64,000 nt of DNA. Origin: Bacteroidota bacterium (GTDB taxonomy: Bacteria; Bacteroidota; Bacteroidia; 2-12-FULL-35-15). Positions 18,470-27,521 of this stretch are shown here, piece after piece (position 1 is the first letter of the stretch; each line of letters starts with the position of its first letter). The stretch covers positions 186,001 through 250,000 of the forward strand of contig JADKIU010000001.1 of NCBI GenBank assembly GCA_016722565.1, given 5' to 3'. The translations under genes and the position numbers were made by a program. Below the pieces are notes generated by a model that worked only from the letters and a program-made list of their open reading frames with translations, had not been told where the DNA came from and searched no databases.

Positions 18470-19444
18470 ATGAAGAAAGACAATTTTGAAGATTTATTTA
18501 AAGATTCTTTCGAGAACTTTGAAGCAGACGTTAATCCTAGTGTTTGGAAAAACGTACAAACTGCCCTAAAAGGGGTTGGCTTGGGCTTGTTGGGCAAAAT
18601 GCTCATGAATAAGCTTGGCTCAAGTGCCGTTATTTCAATTGTTTCTTCGGCTGCGGCAGTTATTGCTACCGTATTTGTAATGAATGGAACAAAAACGGAA
18701 ACGAAAAAACAAACACCTAAAGAAACAGTTGTACCAAACATTGTAGCTGAAAAACCAACGGTCGAAGAAATCAAAACCTTTTTAGCTCCCGAAAACAGTG
18801 TTGCTAAAACAGATGTTAAACCGGAATCGCAAACAGAAGCGCAACCGGAAACAACACCAAAGTCGAACGAAACATCAACAATTAAAAAAGATAAAAAAGC
18901 AATTGAGGCGCTATTATCAAACGATCGTATCGCATCAATTTCTTCAAGCTGTGTTGGTGGAGCGGTTCCATTAATTATTAATCTTTCAAATATTGGAAGC
19001 GGAAAAATCAATAAATGGACATTTAACGATGGTAGTAAACCGATGACAGGTGCTAATCCAGTTAAGTTTTTCGATGAACCGGGAATTTACACCATTACAC
19101 TTACCTCTACAAATTCGGAAGGAAAAGTAGCAATAGACAGTATTAAAGTAGAAGCGTTCAGCAACTCTTCTTTAGCACCAAACCAAGCAGAGTTTTCTCC
19201 TAATGGTGACGGAGTGAATGATTTCTTTGCTTTTACAAGTAAAAACATTGTTAATATGAATGCAACGATTTACGATAAAAGTGGAAATGTTGTTTATGAA
19301 TACAAAGGGATTGATGGTAAGTGGGACGGAACGAAGAAAAACGGAGAAAAAGCAAAAGATGGTATTTATTTGTATGTGATTGCAGCGGATGGTGCAGATG
19401 GAAAAAAATACAAACAAGAAGGAAAAATTAAATTAACGAGATAA
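18470..19444 (+). CDS. Single-pass membrane sigma partner with PKD and CHU_C-like C-terminal domain
   Basis: A 324-residue protein starting two bases after the ECF sigma gene, preceded by a rare AAGGAG-like site (18459-18464). Residues 1-50 are soluble and resemble N termini of Bacteroidota anti-sigma factors (FEDLFKDSFENFEADVNPSVW). One membrane helix follows (about 53-72, SAVISIVSSAAAVIATVFVM), then a lysine/threonine/glutamate/proline-rich stretch (about 75-145), a PKD-like domain (about 155-225; KINKWTFNDG, PVKFFDEPGIYTITLTS) and a CHU_C-like domain (about 235-324; FSPNGDGVNDFF, IYDKSGNVVYE, KWDGTKKNGEK, ending GKIKLTR). There is no cleavable signal peptide, so the sorting-like domain is predicted to hang in the periplasm, tethered to the inner membrane. 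Anti-sigma function is inferred from position and the N terminus; the fusion to a cargo-type domain is the striking point. Confidence 0.8.
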   Translation: MKKDNFEDLFKDSFENFEADVNPSVWKNVQTALKGVGLGLLGKMLMNKLGSSAVISIVSSAAAVIATVFVMNGTKTETKKQTPKETVVPNIVAEKPTVEEIKTFLAPENSVAKTDVKPESQTEAQPETTPKSNETSTIKKDKKAIEALLSNDRIASISSSCVGGAVPLIINLSNIGSGKINKWTFNDGSKPMTGANPVKFFDEPGIYTITLTSTNSEGKVAIDSIKVEAFSNSSLAPNQAEFSPNGDGVNDFFAFTSKNIVNMNATIYDKSGNVVYEYKGIDGKWDGTKKNGEKAKDGIYLYVIAADGADGKKYKQEGKIKLTR

Positions 19445-19452
19445 TAAAAATT

Positions 19453-19625
19453 GGGGCATCGGGAAGAACTTAATGGAGCTTGGTCCAACGTCAAGCAAAA
19501 ATAAGTTCAAAAATATTAATCCTGTTTTTAGCTCTACCACCACTACATACACGATTTTTGTTTCCGGTGTCTCCAATTTTTTAGTTCTATTTTTGAAACC
19601 TGTTGCTACTCCAATAGGTATTTAA
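19453..19625 (+). pseudogene. Decayed relic of an Ig-like (CHU adhesin) repeat unit
   Basis: Two frames together spell one worn Ig-like unit of the kind found in the gene at 23202. From 19453 the frame reads GASGRT-stop-WS, matching the usual GG-T-x-YLWSP start; after a frame change near 19500-19520 a second frame reads NPVFSSTTTTYTIFVSG and stays open to TAA at 19623-19625, matching the usual NPVATPTTTTTYTVTVSG end. No start codon, signal peptide or CHU_C domain is present. It is probably the remnant of a deleted adhesin gene between the sigma operon and the next adhesin. Confidence 0.5.
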
Positions 19626-19627
19626 AC

Positions 19628-19676
19628 AAAAAGGTATCAATGACCAAGTGAGGTTTTGATACCGTTTTTGTTTTTT
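19628..19676 (+). terminator. Hairpin with T-rich tail after the sigma operon and relic
   Basis: GGTATCAA (19633-19640) pairs with TTGATACC (19656-19663); flanking A5 (19628-19632) and T5 (19665-19669) extend the stem around one bulged G. T-rich sequence follows. The right arm also contains the -33 element of the next promoter. Confidence 0.6.
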
Positions 19677-19686
19677 GCTATATTTG
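19656..19686 (+). promoter_or_regulatory. Bacteroidota-type promoter for the 1102-residue adhesin gene
   Basis: TTG at 19656-19658 (in TTTTG), 20 bases, then TATATTTG at 19679-19686, an exact -7 match. It shares bases with the preceding hairpin. Confidence 0.7.
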
Positions 19687-19759
19687 CTTTTTAAATATTA
19701 AATTCATCCTCTCAATGAATTGGATGAAAGTGGATCACCAATTTCTTAAAAAGAAAAAC

Positions 19760-22700
19760 ATGAATAAAAAAATTACACTCTTTTTTCTGATTTCATTTGC
19801 AATCTTGTTTTCAAACAAAGTAAATGCTTCTCATATTGCCGGAGGCGATTTGAGTTATACGTGCTTGGGTGGAAATCAATATCAGCTGAACTTAAATCTA
19901 TTCGTAGATTGTTTGGGGTTTGATCCAGGTGCAAGTCAAACCATTTCGTTTACCAGTACATGTGGCGGAACAGCTACAGCTACCGTTAACGTTACCAATC
20001 CAGGCGGAACAGAAATCTCTCAGTTGTGTCCTTCTCAAATAGGAAACAGTACGTGCAGTGGTGGAACCTTACCAGGAATGTGGTTGTTTAACTTTACAGG
20101 CGTAGTAACATTAGCGCCTCCATGCGATACATGGACCATGAGTTGGGAAGTTTGTTGTAGAAATGGAGCCATTGTTAATCTTGTTACTCCAGCCAGTTTA
20201 GGTTCTTATATTGAAGCAACAATAAACAGCGCAACCGACTCTTGTAATAACTCTCCTTATTTTACGTCTCAACCCATCCCTTATGTTTGTCAAGGACAGT
20301 TGGTTAACTACAACTATGGTGTGGTAGAAGCAGATGGTGACTCATTGCACTTTTCATTAATCAATGCTATGGGAGCAGGAGGTACATTGTTGACTTATAC
20401 AGCAGGATACTCTGCAACATCTCCAATCCCAGGAATCACAATCGACCCATTAACAGGTCAATTAACTTTTACGCCCATGACACTCGGAAATTTTGTGGTG
20501 GTGGTGCTCGTGGAAGAGTTCGATGCTGCCGGAAACCTCATTGGCACAGTGATGCGAGATATTCAGTTTATTGTTCAAACGTGCTCGAACATTGTTCCCG
20601 ATCCCGCCCCTACTGCCGGGGCAATTACCGGAATGACTGGAACAGCGGTGTTGGCAGGTCCTTACGAAATCGAAATGTGTGAAGGTGCTAACTTCAACTT
20701 TACTGCAACATACACCGATGCGAATCCGGGAGATTCACTTTCTATTGTTACCAATCTGTTGTCTGTTTTACCTGGTGCAACCATTACTGTTACCGGAGTA
20801 AATCCACTTACCGTTTCAATTAGCTGGACCGCTCCTGGAGGAAGTGCGGGAACCAATACAAACTTTAGTGTTACGGTGAATGATGGGGCTTGTCCGATTA
20901 TGGGGCAACAAACCTTCGTGTATGATGTAAATGTAAACCCGCGTACACTTGGTGGACCGGATCAAATCATCTGTGGAACACAAACAGCAACTTTGGCCGG
21001 AACTGGTGGAAACGTTTTTACTTGGAGTGTTTTAAGTGGTCCACCAATGGTCGTGGGTACAAACTTCTCTTGTAATCCTTGTGATAACCCTGTTGCTTCG
21101 CCTGTTTCTACAACTGTATATGAGGTTGTCAGTGATTTGAGCGGAACCTGTGTAAACAGAGATACTGTTACCGTTACTGTTGTGGCAGATTTCAGTTATG
21201 TAACAGCGCAAAGTGCAACAACTTCCTGTTTGTTGCAGCCTATCGAATTTGATGCGACAGCAACACCAGGCGGAACATATACCTATTCTTGGTCACCTGC
21301 TACATATCTCGATAACACTTCTATTTCAAACCCAACAGCAACCATTACCAGTCCGGGAACATACACTTATTATGTTGAAATTACCAGTCCTTTGGGTTGT
21401 ACAAAAGTGGATACCGCAACAATTGTAATCAATGCCAGCTATCCTCCGAATCCTGTTTCGTATATTTCTGATTCCGTTGTTTGTGTTGGAGATACCGTGC
21501 AATTGGGTGTTACTTTTGGAGCCGGTGTTCCTTCTGTTTGTGGAACAAATCCTGTTGGTTGTTCAGCATCGTTAATGGGACAAGTTGGAACAGGTACTGC
21601 AACAAACACCGCAACCACATGGCCAGCACCTTATGCAAATTGGTATACCTCCGGAAAACATCAAATGTTATTCAGAGCATCTGAATTAAACGCTGTAGGA
21701 ATTACAGGCGGGAAAATTGATCAGCTCGATTTTAACGTAGTTGCCATAAATGGTATTTCGGTATATCACAATTACACAATTAATATGGGTTGTACCAGCT
21801 TGAGTGCCCTTACTACTTGGGTTACAGGATTGTCGAATGTTTATACACCAAAAACACATACGGTGAGTGTGGGTTGGAATGCACACAATTTTGATGTGGC
21901 TTACGAATGGGATGGAATCTCAAACTTGATTGTTGAAATCTGTTTTAATGAAGGTCCACCATTTCCAAATTATACACAAAGCTGTACATCACCTTACACA
22001 ACCACTCCATTTGTATCGTGTTTATACAACTTGAGTGACTCATCACCAATGTGTCCGGATTTAGGATTTGCCACAGCAATCAGCAATCGTCCAAACGTAC
22101 GTTTTCACTATTGTGGAGCGGCTCCGGATTCAACAAATTATACCTATATCTGGGCGCCACCAGCGGGAGTATTCAACACCACCAATCAAACTACAGGTGC
22201 TGTTCCTGCTGCAAACACCCAATATTATGTAATTGTAACAGATTCTGTAAGCGGATGTTTTGATACAGCTTATGTGGATGTGATTGCAAACGTAACGACC
22301 CTTTCTGTGGATGCTGGTACAGATGTTACTATTTGTCCGGGTGCACCTACAAACTTAAATGCTACCGGTGCATCTCAGTTCGTCTGGACGCCTGCTGCAA
22401 CACTTTCAAATCCTCTTATTTCGAACCCGGTAGCGAGTCCGTTGGTTACAACAACCTATACGGTTTCAGGTACAAGTCAATGTGCTGCCGGTGCCGGTGT
22501 TGATAGTGTTACGGTGATCGTTCCAATCGTTGGCCCTCTCAGTGTTGATGCTGGAGGAAGTCAGGAAGTTTGTGTTGGTTCTCCGTTTGGACTAATTTCA
22601 AGCAGCAGTGGTGGTTTTGGAAGCAATACATATTCATGGACCCAACTTTCAGGTTTTGCTGGGGATTCAATTCAAAATTCAAATTCACCATCAGCCTCAG

Positions 22701-23068
22701 TAACTCCTTCTGCACCGGCAACAAATGTGTATCAGGTTTTAGTGGTAGATGCTTGCGGTAATATAACAGTCGACACGGTTGTGGTGGATGTAATTTTAGA
22801 TTGCGACTTAAATGTTCCAAACGTATTCACTCCAAATGGAGATGGGAATAACGATTTCTTTTTGATTTCTGCAAACGGAATCAAAACATTCTCTATCTCG
22901 ATTTATAATCGTTGGGGAACTCGCGTTTTTGAATCCGAAGACATTACCAAGAGCTGGGATGGAGGAGATTCAACAGATGGAACCTACTTCTACATTATTA
23001 AAGCTGAATCAATTAATGGAAAACAATTTGATCAAAAGGGATACCTTCAATTATTAGGAAAAAAATAA
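19760..23068 (+). CDS. Large secreted Ig-like protein with T9SS type B (CHU_C) sorting domain
   Basis: A 1102-residue exported protein. I choose the ATG at 19760 because it starts directly at a signal peptide (NKKITLFFLISFAILF...VNA); the frame is open from an ATG at 19715 but that adds 15 charged residues. The mature protein starts SHIAGGDLSYTCLGG, an N-terminal domain very common in Bacteroidota secreted proteins, rich in paired cysteines (about 24-270). Middle parts hold several Ig-like/adhesin domains, including WSP/TTTYTV units (FVWTPAATLSNPLISNP), and a beta-rich domain with GKIDQLDFNVV and YEWDGISNLIVEICFN (about 590-790). The last 90 residues (about 1013-1102) are a CHU_C domain (FTPNGDGNNDFF, IYNRWGTRVFE, SWDGGDSTDGTYFY, ending LLGKK). 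It is a probable surface adhesin or gliding-related cargo, transcribed alone between its own promoter and terminator. Confidence 0.87.
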   Translation: MNKKITLFFLISFAILFSNKVNASHIAGGDLSYTCLGGNQYQLNLNLFVDCLGFDPGASQTISFTSTCGGTATATVNVTNPGGTEISQLCPSQIGNSTCSGGTLPGMWLFNFTGVVTLAPPCDTWTMSWEVCCRNGAIVNLVTPASLGSYIEATINSATDSCNNSPYFTSQPIPYVCQGQLVNYNYGVVEADGDSLHFSLINAMGAGGTLLTYTAGYSATSPIPGITIDPLTGQLTFTPMTLGNFVVVVLVEEFDAAGNLIGTVMRDIQFIVQTCSNIVPDPAPTAGAITGMTGTAVLAGPYEIEMCEGANFNFTATYTDANPGDSLSIVTNLLSVLPGATITVTGVNPLTVSISWTAPGGSAGTNTNFSVTVNDGACPIMGQQTFVYDVNVNPRTLGGPDQIICGTQTATLAGTGGNVFTWSVLSGPPMVVGTNFSCNPCDNPVASPVSTTVYEVVSDLSGTCVNRDTVTVTVVADFSYVTAQSATTSCLLQPIEFDATATPGGTYTYSWSPATYLDNTSISNPTATITSPGTYTYYVEITSPLGCTKVDTATIVINASYPPNPVSYISDSVVCVGDTVQLGVTFGAGVPSVCGTNPVGCSASLMGQVGTGTATNTATTWPAPYANWYTSGKHQMLFRASELNAVGITGGKIDQLDFNVVAINGISVYHNYTINMGCTSLSALTTWVTGLSNVYTPKTHTVSVGWNAHNFDVAYEWDGISNLIVEICFNEGPPFPNYTQSCTSPYTTTPFVSCLYNLSDSSPMCPDLGFATAISNRPNVRFHYCGAAPDSTNYTYIWAPPAGVFNTTNQTTGAVPAANTQYYVIVTDSVSGCFDTAYVDVIANVTTLSVDAGTDVTICPGAPTNLNATGASQFVWTPAATLSNPLISNPVASPLVTTTYTVSGTSQCAAGAGVDSVTVIVPIVGPLSVDAGGSQEVCVGSPFGLISSSSGGFGSNTYSWTQLSGFAGDSIQNSNSPSASVTPSAPATNVYQVLVVDACGNITVDTVVVDVILDCDLNVPNVFTPNGDGNNDFFLISANGIKTFSISIYNRWGTRVFESEDITKSWDGGDSTDGTYFYIIKAESINGKQFDQKGYLQLLGKK

Positions 23069-23090
23069 TAAAAAGATTCACATCTCTCTA

Positions 23091-23125
23091 AAAAACCCTC
23101 AAATACCTATTTGAGGGTTTTTTTT
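23091..23125 (+). terminator. Intrinsic terminator
   Basis: A 14-bp perfect stem (23091-23104 with 23109-23122; core CCCTCAAAT/ATTTGAGGG), four-base loop, ending in a T run. It lies 23 bases after the adhesin stop. Confidence 0.9.
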
Positions 23126-23170
23126 CTAACAAATCCTCTATAAAACAGCTGAAAAGAGGGCATTACTAAC

Positions 23171-23178
23171 TATATTTG
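23171..23178 (+). promoter_or_regulatory. -7 promoter element (TATATTTG)
   Basis: Exact TAnnTTTG match ending 23 bases before the ATG at 23202. No clear TTG lies at the right distance upstream (CTG at 23149-23151 is the nearest), so the -33 element is weak. Confidence 0.55.
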
Positions 23179-23201
23179 TAAAGGAAAAATTACTTAGATA
23201 C

Positions 23202-26200
23202 ATGAAAAAAATTACTACACTTTTTATAGCTTCAGTATTCGGCTTAGCACATGTTGTTGCTCAAACAATAGATGCTTCTCCTGAGACACAAACAATTTGT
23301 GCAGGAGGCAGTGCGACACTTACGGCTGTTGTTACTCCCGGAGGTGGAGGCGGAAGCGCACCAACAAATAGCTATGCTGTAAGTTCGATTGGGTATGCAC
23401 CAGATCCATACAATACTGGAACATTTGTTACACTATCGGATGACTCTCAAACAGGTGCACTTCCTATTGGGTTTACATTCTGTTTTTTTGGAAACAATTA
23501 TACCAATTTTCACATTGGTTCAAATGGTTGGATTGCTTTTGGACCAACGGCAACTACCTTTACATCAGCTCCAATACCTTCTGTAGCAGCAGCAATACCT
23601 AAGAATTGCATCATGGGTCCTTGGCAAGATTGGCACCCGGGCGTTGCCGGTGGCCCTTACATTAACTACCAGACATTAGGAACTGCGCCAAACAGAAGGT
23701 TAGTAGTTTCTTGGAACAACTGTCCGATGTTTTCGTGTACTACAACATTGGGTAGATTTCAAATTATCATTTATGAAACGAGTAACATCATTGAAAACCA
23801 TATTGAAACAAAGCCTGCTTGTTTAGCTTGGGCAGGAGGAACTGCCGTTCAAGGGATTCACAATGCAGCAGGAACCGTTGCGTTTACTGTTCCAGGAAGA
23901 AACAGTACCGCTTGGACTGCCTCAAATGAAGGATGGAGATATACACCAAATGGAACCTCATCTTACCAAATCAATTGGTATATTTTACCGGCAAATACAT
24001 TGATTGGAACAGGATCTCCAATTACCGTTGCACCGCCAACCTCTCCACAGTTTTATTATGCAGAGGTGGTGGATATTAATGCTTGTCCTACCGGATTAGC
24101 TCCCAATACAGATACCGTTGTTGTTCTTTCAAACTCAGTAGCAGTAGATGCGGGTGCTTATACGCCAATCTGTGCCGGACAAACAGCAAGTTTAAGTGCA
24201 ACTTCTGCAACAGCAACTGGATACCTCTGGTCTCCGGCAGGAAGTTTAAGCAGCTCAACCATTTCAAATCCTACAGCAACACCAGGCGCAACAACAACTT
24301 ATACCGTTTCTGTAGTTGATGCCTTGGGTTGTACAGGCACAGATACGGTTACCGTTGCTTTGGCAAATCCAATTGCAAATGCAGGATCTAATGTCGCGAT
24401 TTGCGCAGGCGCGTCCACAACCTTGAATGCAACCGGTGGTTCTTCTTTTTCTTGGAGCCCCGCGGCAGGATTAAGCAATCCGGCTATTTCAAACCCTGTG
24501 GCAACGCCTACTGCAACCACAACCTATACCGTAACTGTTACACAAGGAGCTTTGGCGTGTACATCAACAGCTTCTGTTACAGTAACGGTTAATCCATTGC
24601 CAGTAGTAGATGCCGGAGCACCGGTATCACTTTGTATCGGCTCAACTGCAACATTAAATGGAACAGGTGCTACCGGATATGTTTGGTCTCCGGCAGGAAC
24701 ATTAAGTAGCTCTACCATTGCCAACCCGGTTTCAAGTGCAACAACAACGACAACCTATACAATGGTTGGTACAGATGTGAATGGATGTACTTCTACTGAT
24801 AACGTAGTGGTTACCGTTAATCCTTTGCCAACAATTGATGCCGGAACAAGCGTAAGTATTTGTCCGGGTTCAAACACAACTTTAACCGGTACAGGAGGGA
24901 CAAGTTATTTGTGGACACCAGCGGCTTCATTGGACAATGCCGCAATTGCGAGTCCAACAGCATCACCTTCAGCAACAACAACATATACAGTAACAGGTAC
25001 TGATATTAACGGATGTTCATCAACGGATATCGTTACTATTTCTGTTACTCCAATTTCAGTTACTGCAACCAGCGGAACCAGTGCAATTTGTGCTGGCTCC
25101 AGCACAACATTAACTGCTGGTGGTGCAGTTGGTTATCTTTGGTCTCCTGCCGGAAGCTTAAGTGCCTCAACCATTCCAACACCAGTTGCCACACCAACCA
25201 CCACAACAACGTATACTGTTATTGGTACAGGTGGTGCAGGATGCAACGACACAGCGTTTGTAACTGTGATTGTAAATCCACTACCTATTGTAGATGCAGG
25301 TCCTGCGACAGCAATCTGTACAGGTACGACCACGACATTGAGTGGAACAGGAGCAACAAGTTTTGTATGGTCACCGGGTGCAACATTGAGCAGCACAACC
25401 GTTTCTAATCCTACATCTAGCGCAACCACAACCACAACCTATACGGTAGTCGGAACGGATGTAAGCGGGTGCTCTTCAACAGATAATGTTACAATAACAG
25501 TAAATCCTTTACCGGTAATTGATGCTGGAACAGGTTTGAGTATTTGTCCGGGTAGCAGCACTACACTAAGCGCTACTGGAGGAAGCAATTATTTATGGAC
25601 ACCAGCCGCATCTTTAGACAACGCAGCAATTTCTAACCCTATAGCGACACCAGTAACAGGGACAACATATACCGTGACTGGAACGGACATTAATGGTTGT
25701 TCATCAACAGATACAGTTACAATCAACGTAAGCGGAATAACAGTAACAGCAAGCAGCGCATCAACTACAATTTGTAATGGGTCAAGTACGACCTTGAGTG
25801 GTGGGGGTGGAACAAGTTATCTCTGGTCTCCTGCTGGTTCCTTGAGTAGCTCAACAAGTGCTAATCCAATTGCAACACCAGCCACAACTACAACATATAC
25901 GGTAATAGGAACAGCTGGTGTGGGTTGCAGCGATACAGCGTTTGTAACAATAAATGTAAATGCATTACCAATCATTAGTGCAGGTAGTCCGGTTTCAATT
26001 TGCTCAGGAACAACCACGGGTTTAACAGCATCGGGAGGCGTAGGATATGTTTGGTCTCCAGCAGGCTCATTGACAGGTGCAACAACAGCCACACCAACCT
26101 CTTCGGCAACCACAACCACAACATATACAGTTGTTGGTACAGATTTGAACGGCTGTACTTCAACCAATTCAGTTACCGTAACTGTTAATCCATTACCAAC

Positions 26201-27401
26201 AGCAAGTGCAGGTTCTGCAGTAAGTATATGTAACGGATCATCAACAATATTAGGTGCTTCTGGAGGAGGAACCTATCTTTGGTCTCCTTCAGGAACACTG
26301 AGCAGTTCTACCGTTGCTTCACCTACTGCTTCACCAACAACATCTACAACCTATACAGTAACCGTTACAGCTGCGAGCGGATGTACAGCATCTGCAAGTG
26401 TTGTTGTTACTGTTAATGCTGTGCCAACGGCAACAGCCAGTCCAAATGTTACCATTTGTAATGGTGCTTCAACGGTATTAACTGCTGGTGGAGGAGGAAC
26501 TTATTCTTGGAGTCCGGCTGCAGGATTAAGTAGTACAACATCTGCCACAACAACAGCATCGCCAAGTGCAACAACAACCTATACGGTTTCTGTTTCGAAT
26601 GGATTTTGTACAAATACCGCAACGGTCACCGTTACTGTGAACTCGACCTTGTCGATGGCAACAGCAACCACCACAAGTGCAACCTGTGGAAACACGGATG
26701 GAACAATTACAGCAGGTGCGGTTACCGGTGGAGGAGCTCCTTTTACATATTCATTGAATAGCGGCCCAACACAATCATCCGCAACATTTACCGGATTAGC
26801 TTCCGGCTCGTATACGTTAACGGTGACTGATAATGCCGGTTGTACGTTTACGCAGACCGTTGTAGTTGGAGGAGTGCTGGGTGTGAACGCATCCTTCTCT
26901 GCAAGTCCAACATCAGGTACAAGCCCACTTACCGTAAACCTTACAAATACATCAACCGGAGCGAGTGATTACATTTGGGATTTTGGTGATGGAACGTCTT
27001 CTATACTTACAAACCCATCTGTAGTATATACCGTAAACGGAACATATACAATTTTGTTAATCGCATACAATGGTTCGTTTGCTTGTGCAGATACCACAAC
27101 GGTTATCATTAATGTATTTGATGAGGCTATACTAATTGTGCCGAATGTGTTTACACCAAATGGCGATTTAACGAACGATTTATTTGTTGTGCAGTCGCAA
27201 GGAATTAAACAATTAAGTGGAACCATCTTTAACCGTTGGGGAAACAAGATATACGAATGGGATGGTGCTCCAACAATGGGTTGGGATGGAAAGCACAATG
27301 GGAAAGCAGCAGAAGACGGAACGTATTATTATGTGATTAAAGCCATCGGATTTGATGACAAGGAATACGATGCAACCGGATTTGTTCAGTTAATCAAGTA
27401 A
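23202..27401 (+). CDS. Giant secreted Ig-like repeat protein with SprB repeat, PKD and CHU_C domains
   Basis: A 1399-residue T9SS type B cargo. After a signal peptide (ending AHVVAQ) and a broken first Ig-like unit comes a globular domain (about 60-250; GFTFCFFGNNYTNFHIGSNG, nidogen-like in look). Residues about 312-1149 hold eleven tandem Ig-like units of about 76 residues, each with an IC-x-G start, an LWSP core and a TTTYTV end. A SprB-type repeat follows (about 1147-1226; SATCGNTDGTITA, LASGSYTLTVTDNAGC), then one PKD (YIWDFGDGTSS) and a CHU_C domain (about 1307-1399; FTPNGDLTNDLF, FNRWGNKIYEWDG, ending FVQLIK). SprB repeats are named after the mobile gliding adhesin SprB, so a surface adhesin role is likely. 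Units 4-6, 7-9 and 10 onward repeat as a three-unit block. Confidence 0.88.
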   Translation: MKKITTLFIASVFGLAHVVAQTIDASPETQTICAGGSATLTAVVTPGGGGGSAPTNSYAVSSIGYAPDPYNTGTFVTLSDDSQTGALPIGFTFCFFGNNYTNFHIGSNGWIAFGPTATTFTSAPIPSVAAAIPKNCIMGPWQDWHPGVAGGPYINYQTLGTAPNRRLVVSWNNCPMFSCTTTLGRFQIIIYETSNIIENHIETKPACLAWAGGTAVQGIHNAAGTVAFTVPGRNSTAWTASNEGWRYTPNGTSSYQINWYILPANTLIGTGSPITVAPPTSPQFYYAEVVDINACPTGLAPNTDTVVVLSNSVAVDAGAYTPICAGQTASLSATSATATGYLWSPAGSLSSSTISNPTATPGATTTYTVSVVDALGCTGTDTVTVALANPIANAGSNVAICAGASTTLNATGGSSFSWSPAAGLSNPAISNPVATPTATTTYTVTVTQGALACTSTASVTVTVNPLPVVDAGAPVSLCIGSTATLNGTGATGYVWSPAGTLSSSTIANPVSSATTTTTYTMVGTDVNGCTSTDNVVVTVNPLPTIDAGTSVSICPGSNTTLTGTGGTSYLWTPAASLDNAAIASPTASPSATTTYTVTGTDINGCSSTDIVTISVTPISVTATSGTSAICAGSSTTLTAGGAVGYLWSPAGSLSASTIPTPVATPTTTTTYTVIGTGGAGCNDTAFVTVIVNPLPIVDAGPATAICTGTTTTLSGTGATSFVWSPGATLSSTTVSNPTSSATTTTTYTVVGTDVSGCSSTDNVTITVNPLPVIDAGTGLSICPGSSTTLSATGGSNYLWTPAASLDNAAISNPIATPVTGTTYTVTGTDINGCSSTDTVTINVSGITVTASSASTTICNGSSTTLSGGGGTSYLWSPAGSLSSSTSANPIATPATTTTYTVIGTAGVGCSDTAFVTINVNALPIISAGSPVSICSGTTTGLTASGGVGYVWSPAGSLTGATTATPTSSATTTTTYTVVGTDLNGCTSTNSVTVTVNPLPTASAGSAVSICNGSSTILGASGGGTYLWSPSGTLSSSTVASPTASPTTSTTYTVTVTAASGCTASASVVVTVNAVPTATASPNVTICNGASTVLTAGGGGTYSWSPAAGLSSTTSATTTASPSATTTYTVSVSNGFCTNTATVTVTVNSTLSMATATTTSATCGNTDGTITAGAVTGGGAPFTYSLNSGPTQSSATFTGLASGSYTLTVTDNAGCTFTQTVVVGGVLGVNASFSASPTSGTSPLTVNLTNTSTGASDYIWDFGDGTSSILTNPSVVYTVNGTYTILLIAYNGSFACADTTTVIINVFDEAILIVPNVFTPNGDLTNDLFVVQSQGIKQLSGTIFNRWGNKIYEWDGAPTMGWDGKHNGKAAEDGTYYYVIKAIGFDDKEYDATGFVQLIK
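24138..26650 (+). repeat. Eleven tandem Ig-like units with a 684-bp higher-order period
   Basis: About 228-bp units coding for 76 residues. Equivalent codons at 24600, 25284 and 25968 are exactly 684 bases apart, i.e. three units. Unit-specific marks recur in the same order: GTDVNGC/GTDVSGC, then WTPAASLDNAAI with GTDINGCSSTD, then a GCNDTAF/GCSDTAF unit. Confidence 0.88.
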
Positions 27402-27406
27402 AAACG

Positions 27407-27437
27407 AAAACCCGAGCCAACCGCTCGGGTTTTTTTT
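27407..27437 (+). terminator. Intrinsic terminator
   Basis: An 11-bp stem (27407-27417 with 27423-27433; AAAACCCGAGC/GCTCGGGTTTT) with a five-base loop and a T8 run, six bases after the adhesin stop. Confidence 0.92.
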
Positions 27438-27454
27438 ATGAAAAAATAAAAATA

Positions 27455-27478
27455 AAGTTTCAGAAAGTTTTGAAAGTT
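27455..27478. promoter_or_regulatory. Candidate operator 1 (TTTCA-N8-TGAAA) at the regulator's own promoter
   Basis: A 24-base block AAGTTTCA-GAAAGTTT-TGAAAGTT that matches the block at 28049-28072 at 20 of 24 positions with no gap. Its right half covers the -33 TTTTG of the regulator's promoter, so binding here would block RNA polymerase. Confidence 0.6.
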
Positions 27479-27498
27479 AGAAAAGAGTTATATATTTG
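27470..27498 (+). promoter_or_regulatory. Bacteroidota-type promoter for the GbsR/MarR regulator
   Basis: TTG at 27470-27472 (in TTTTG), 18 bases, TATATTTG at 27491-27498. It ends 23 bases before the ATG at 27522 and overlaps candidate operator 1. Confidence 0.75.
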
Positions 27499-27521
27499 TA
27501 TCGTTAAATGAGAATTAGATA

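Noticed and set aside
24138..26650. CRISPR-like repeated pattern
   Set aside because: The repeats are long, in frame and code for Ig-like domains; there are no short identical repeats with unique spacers.
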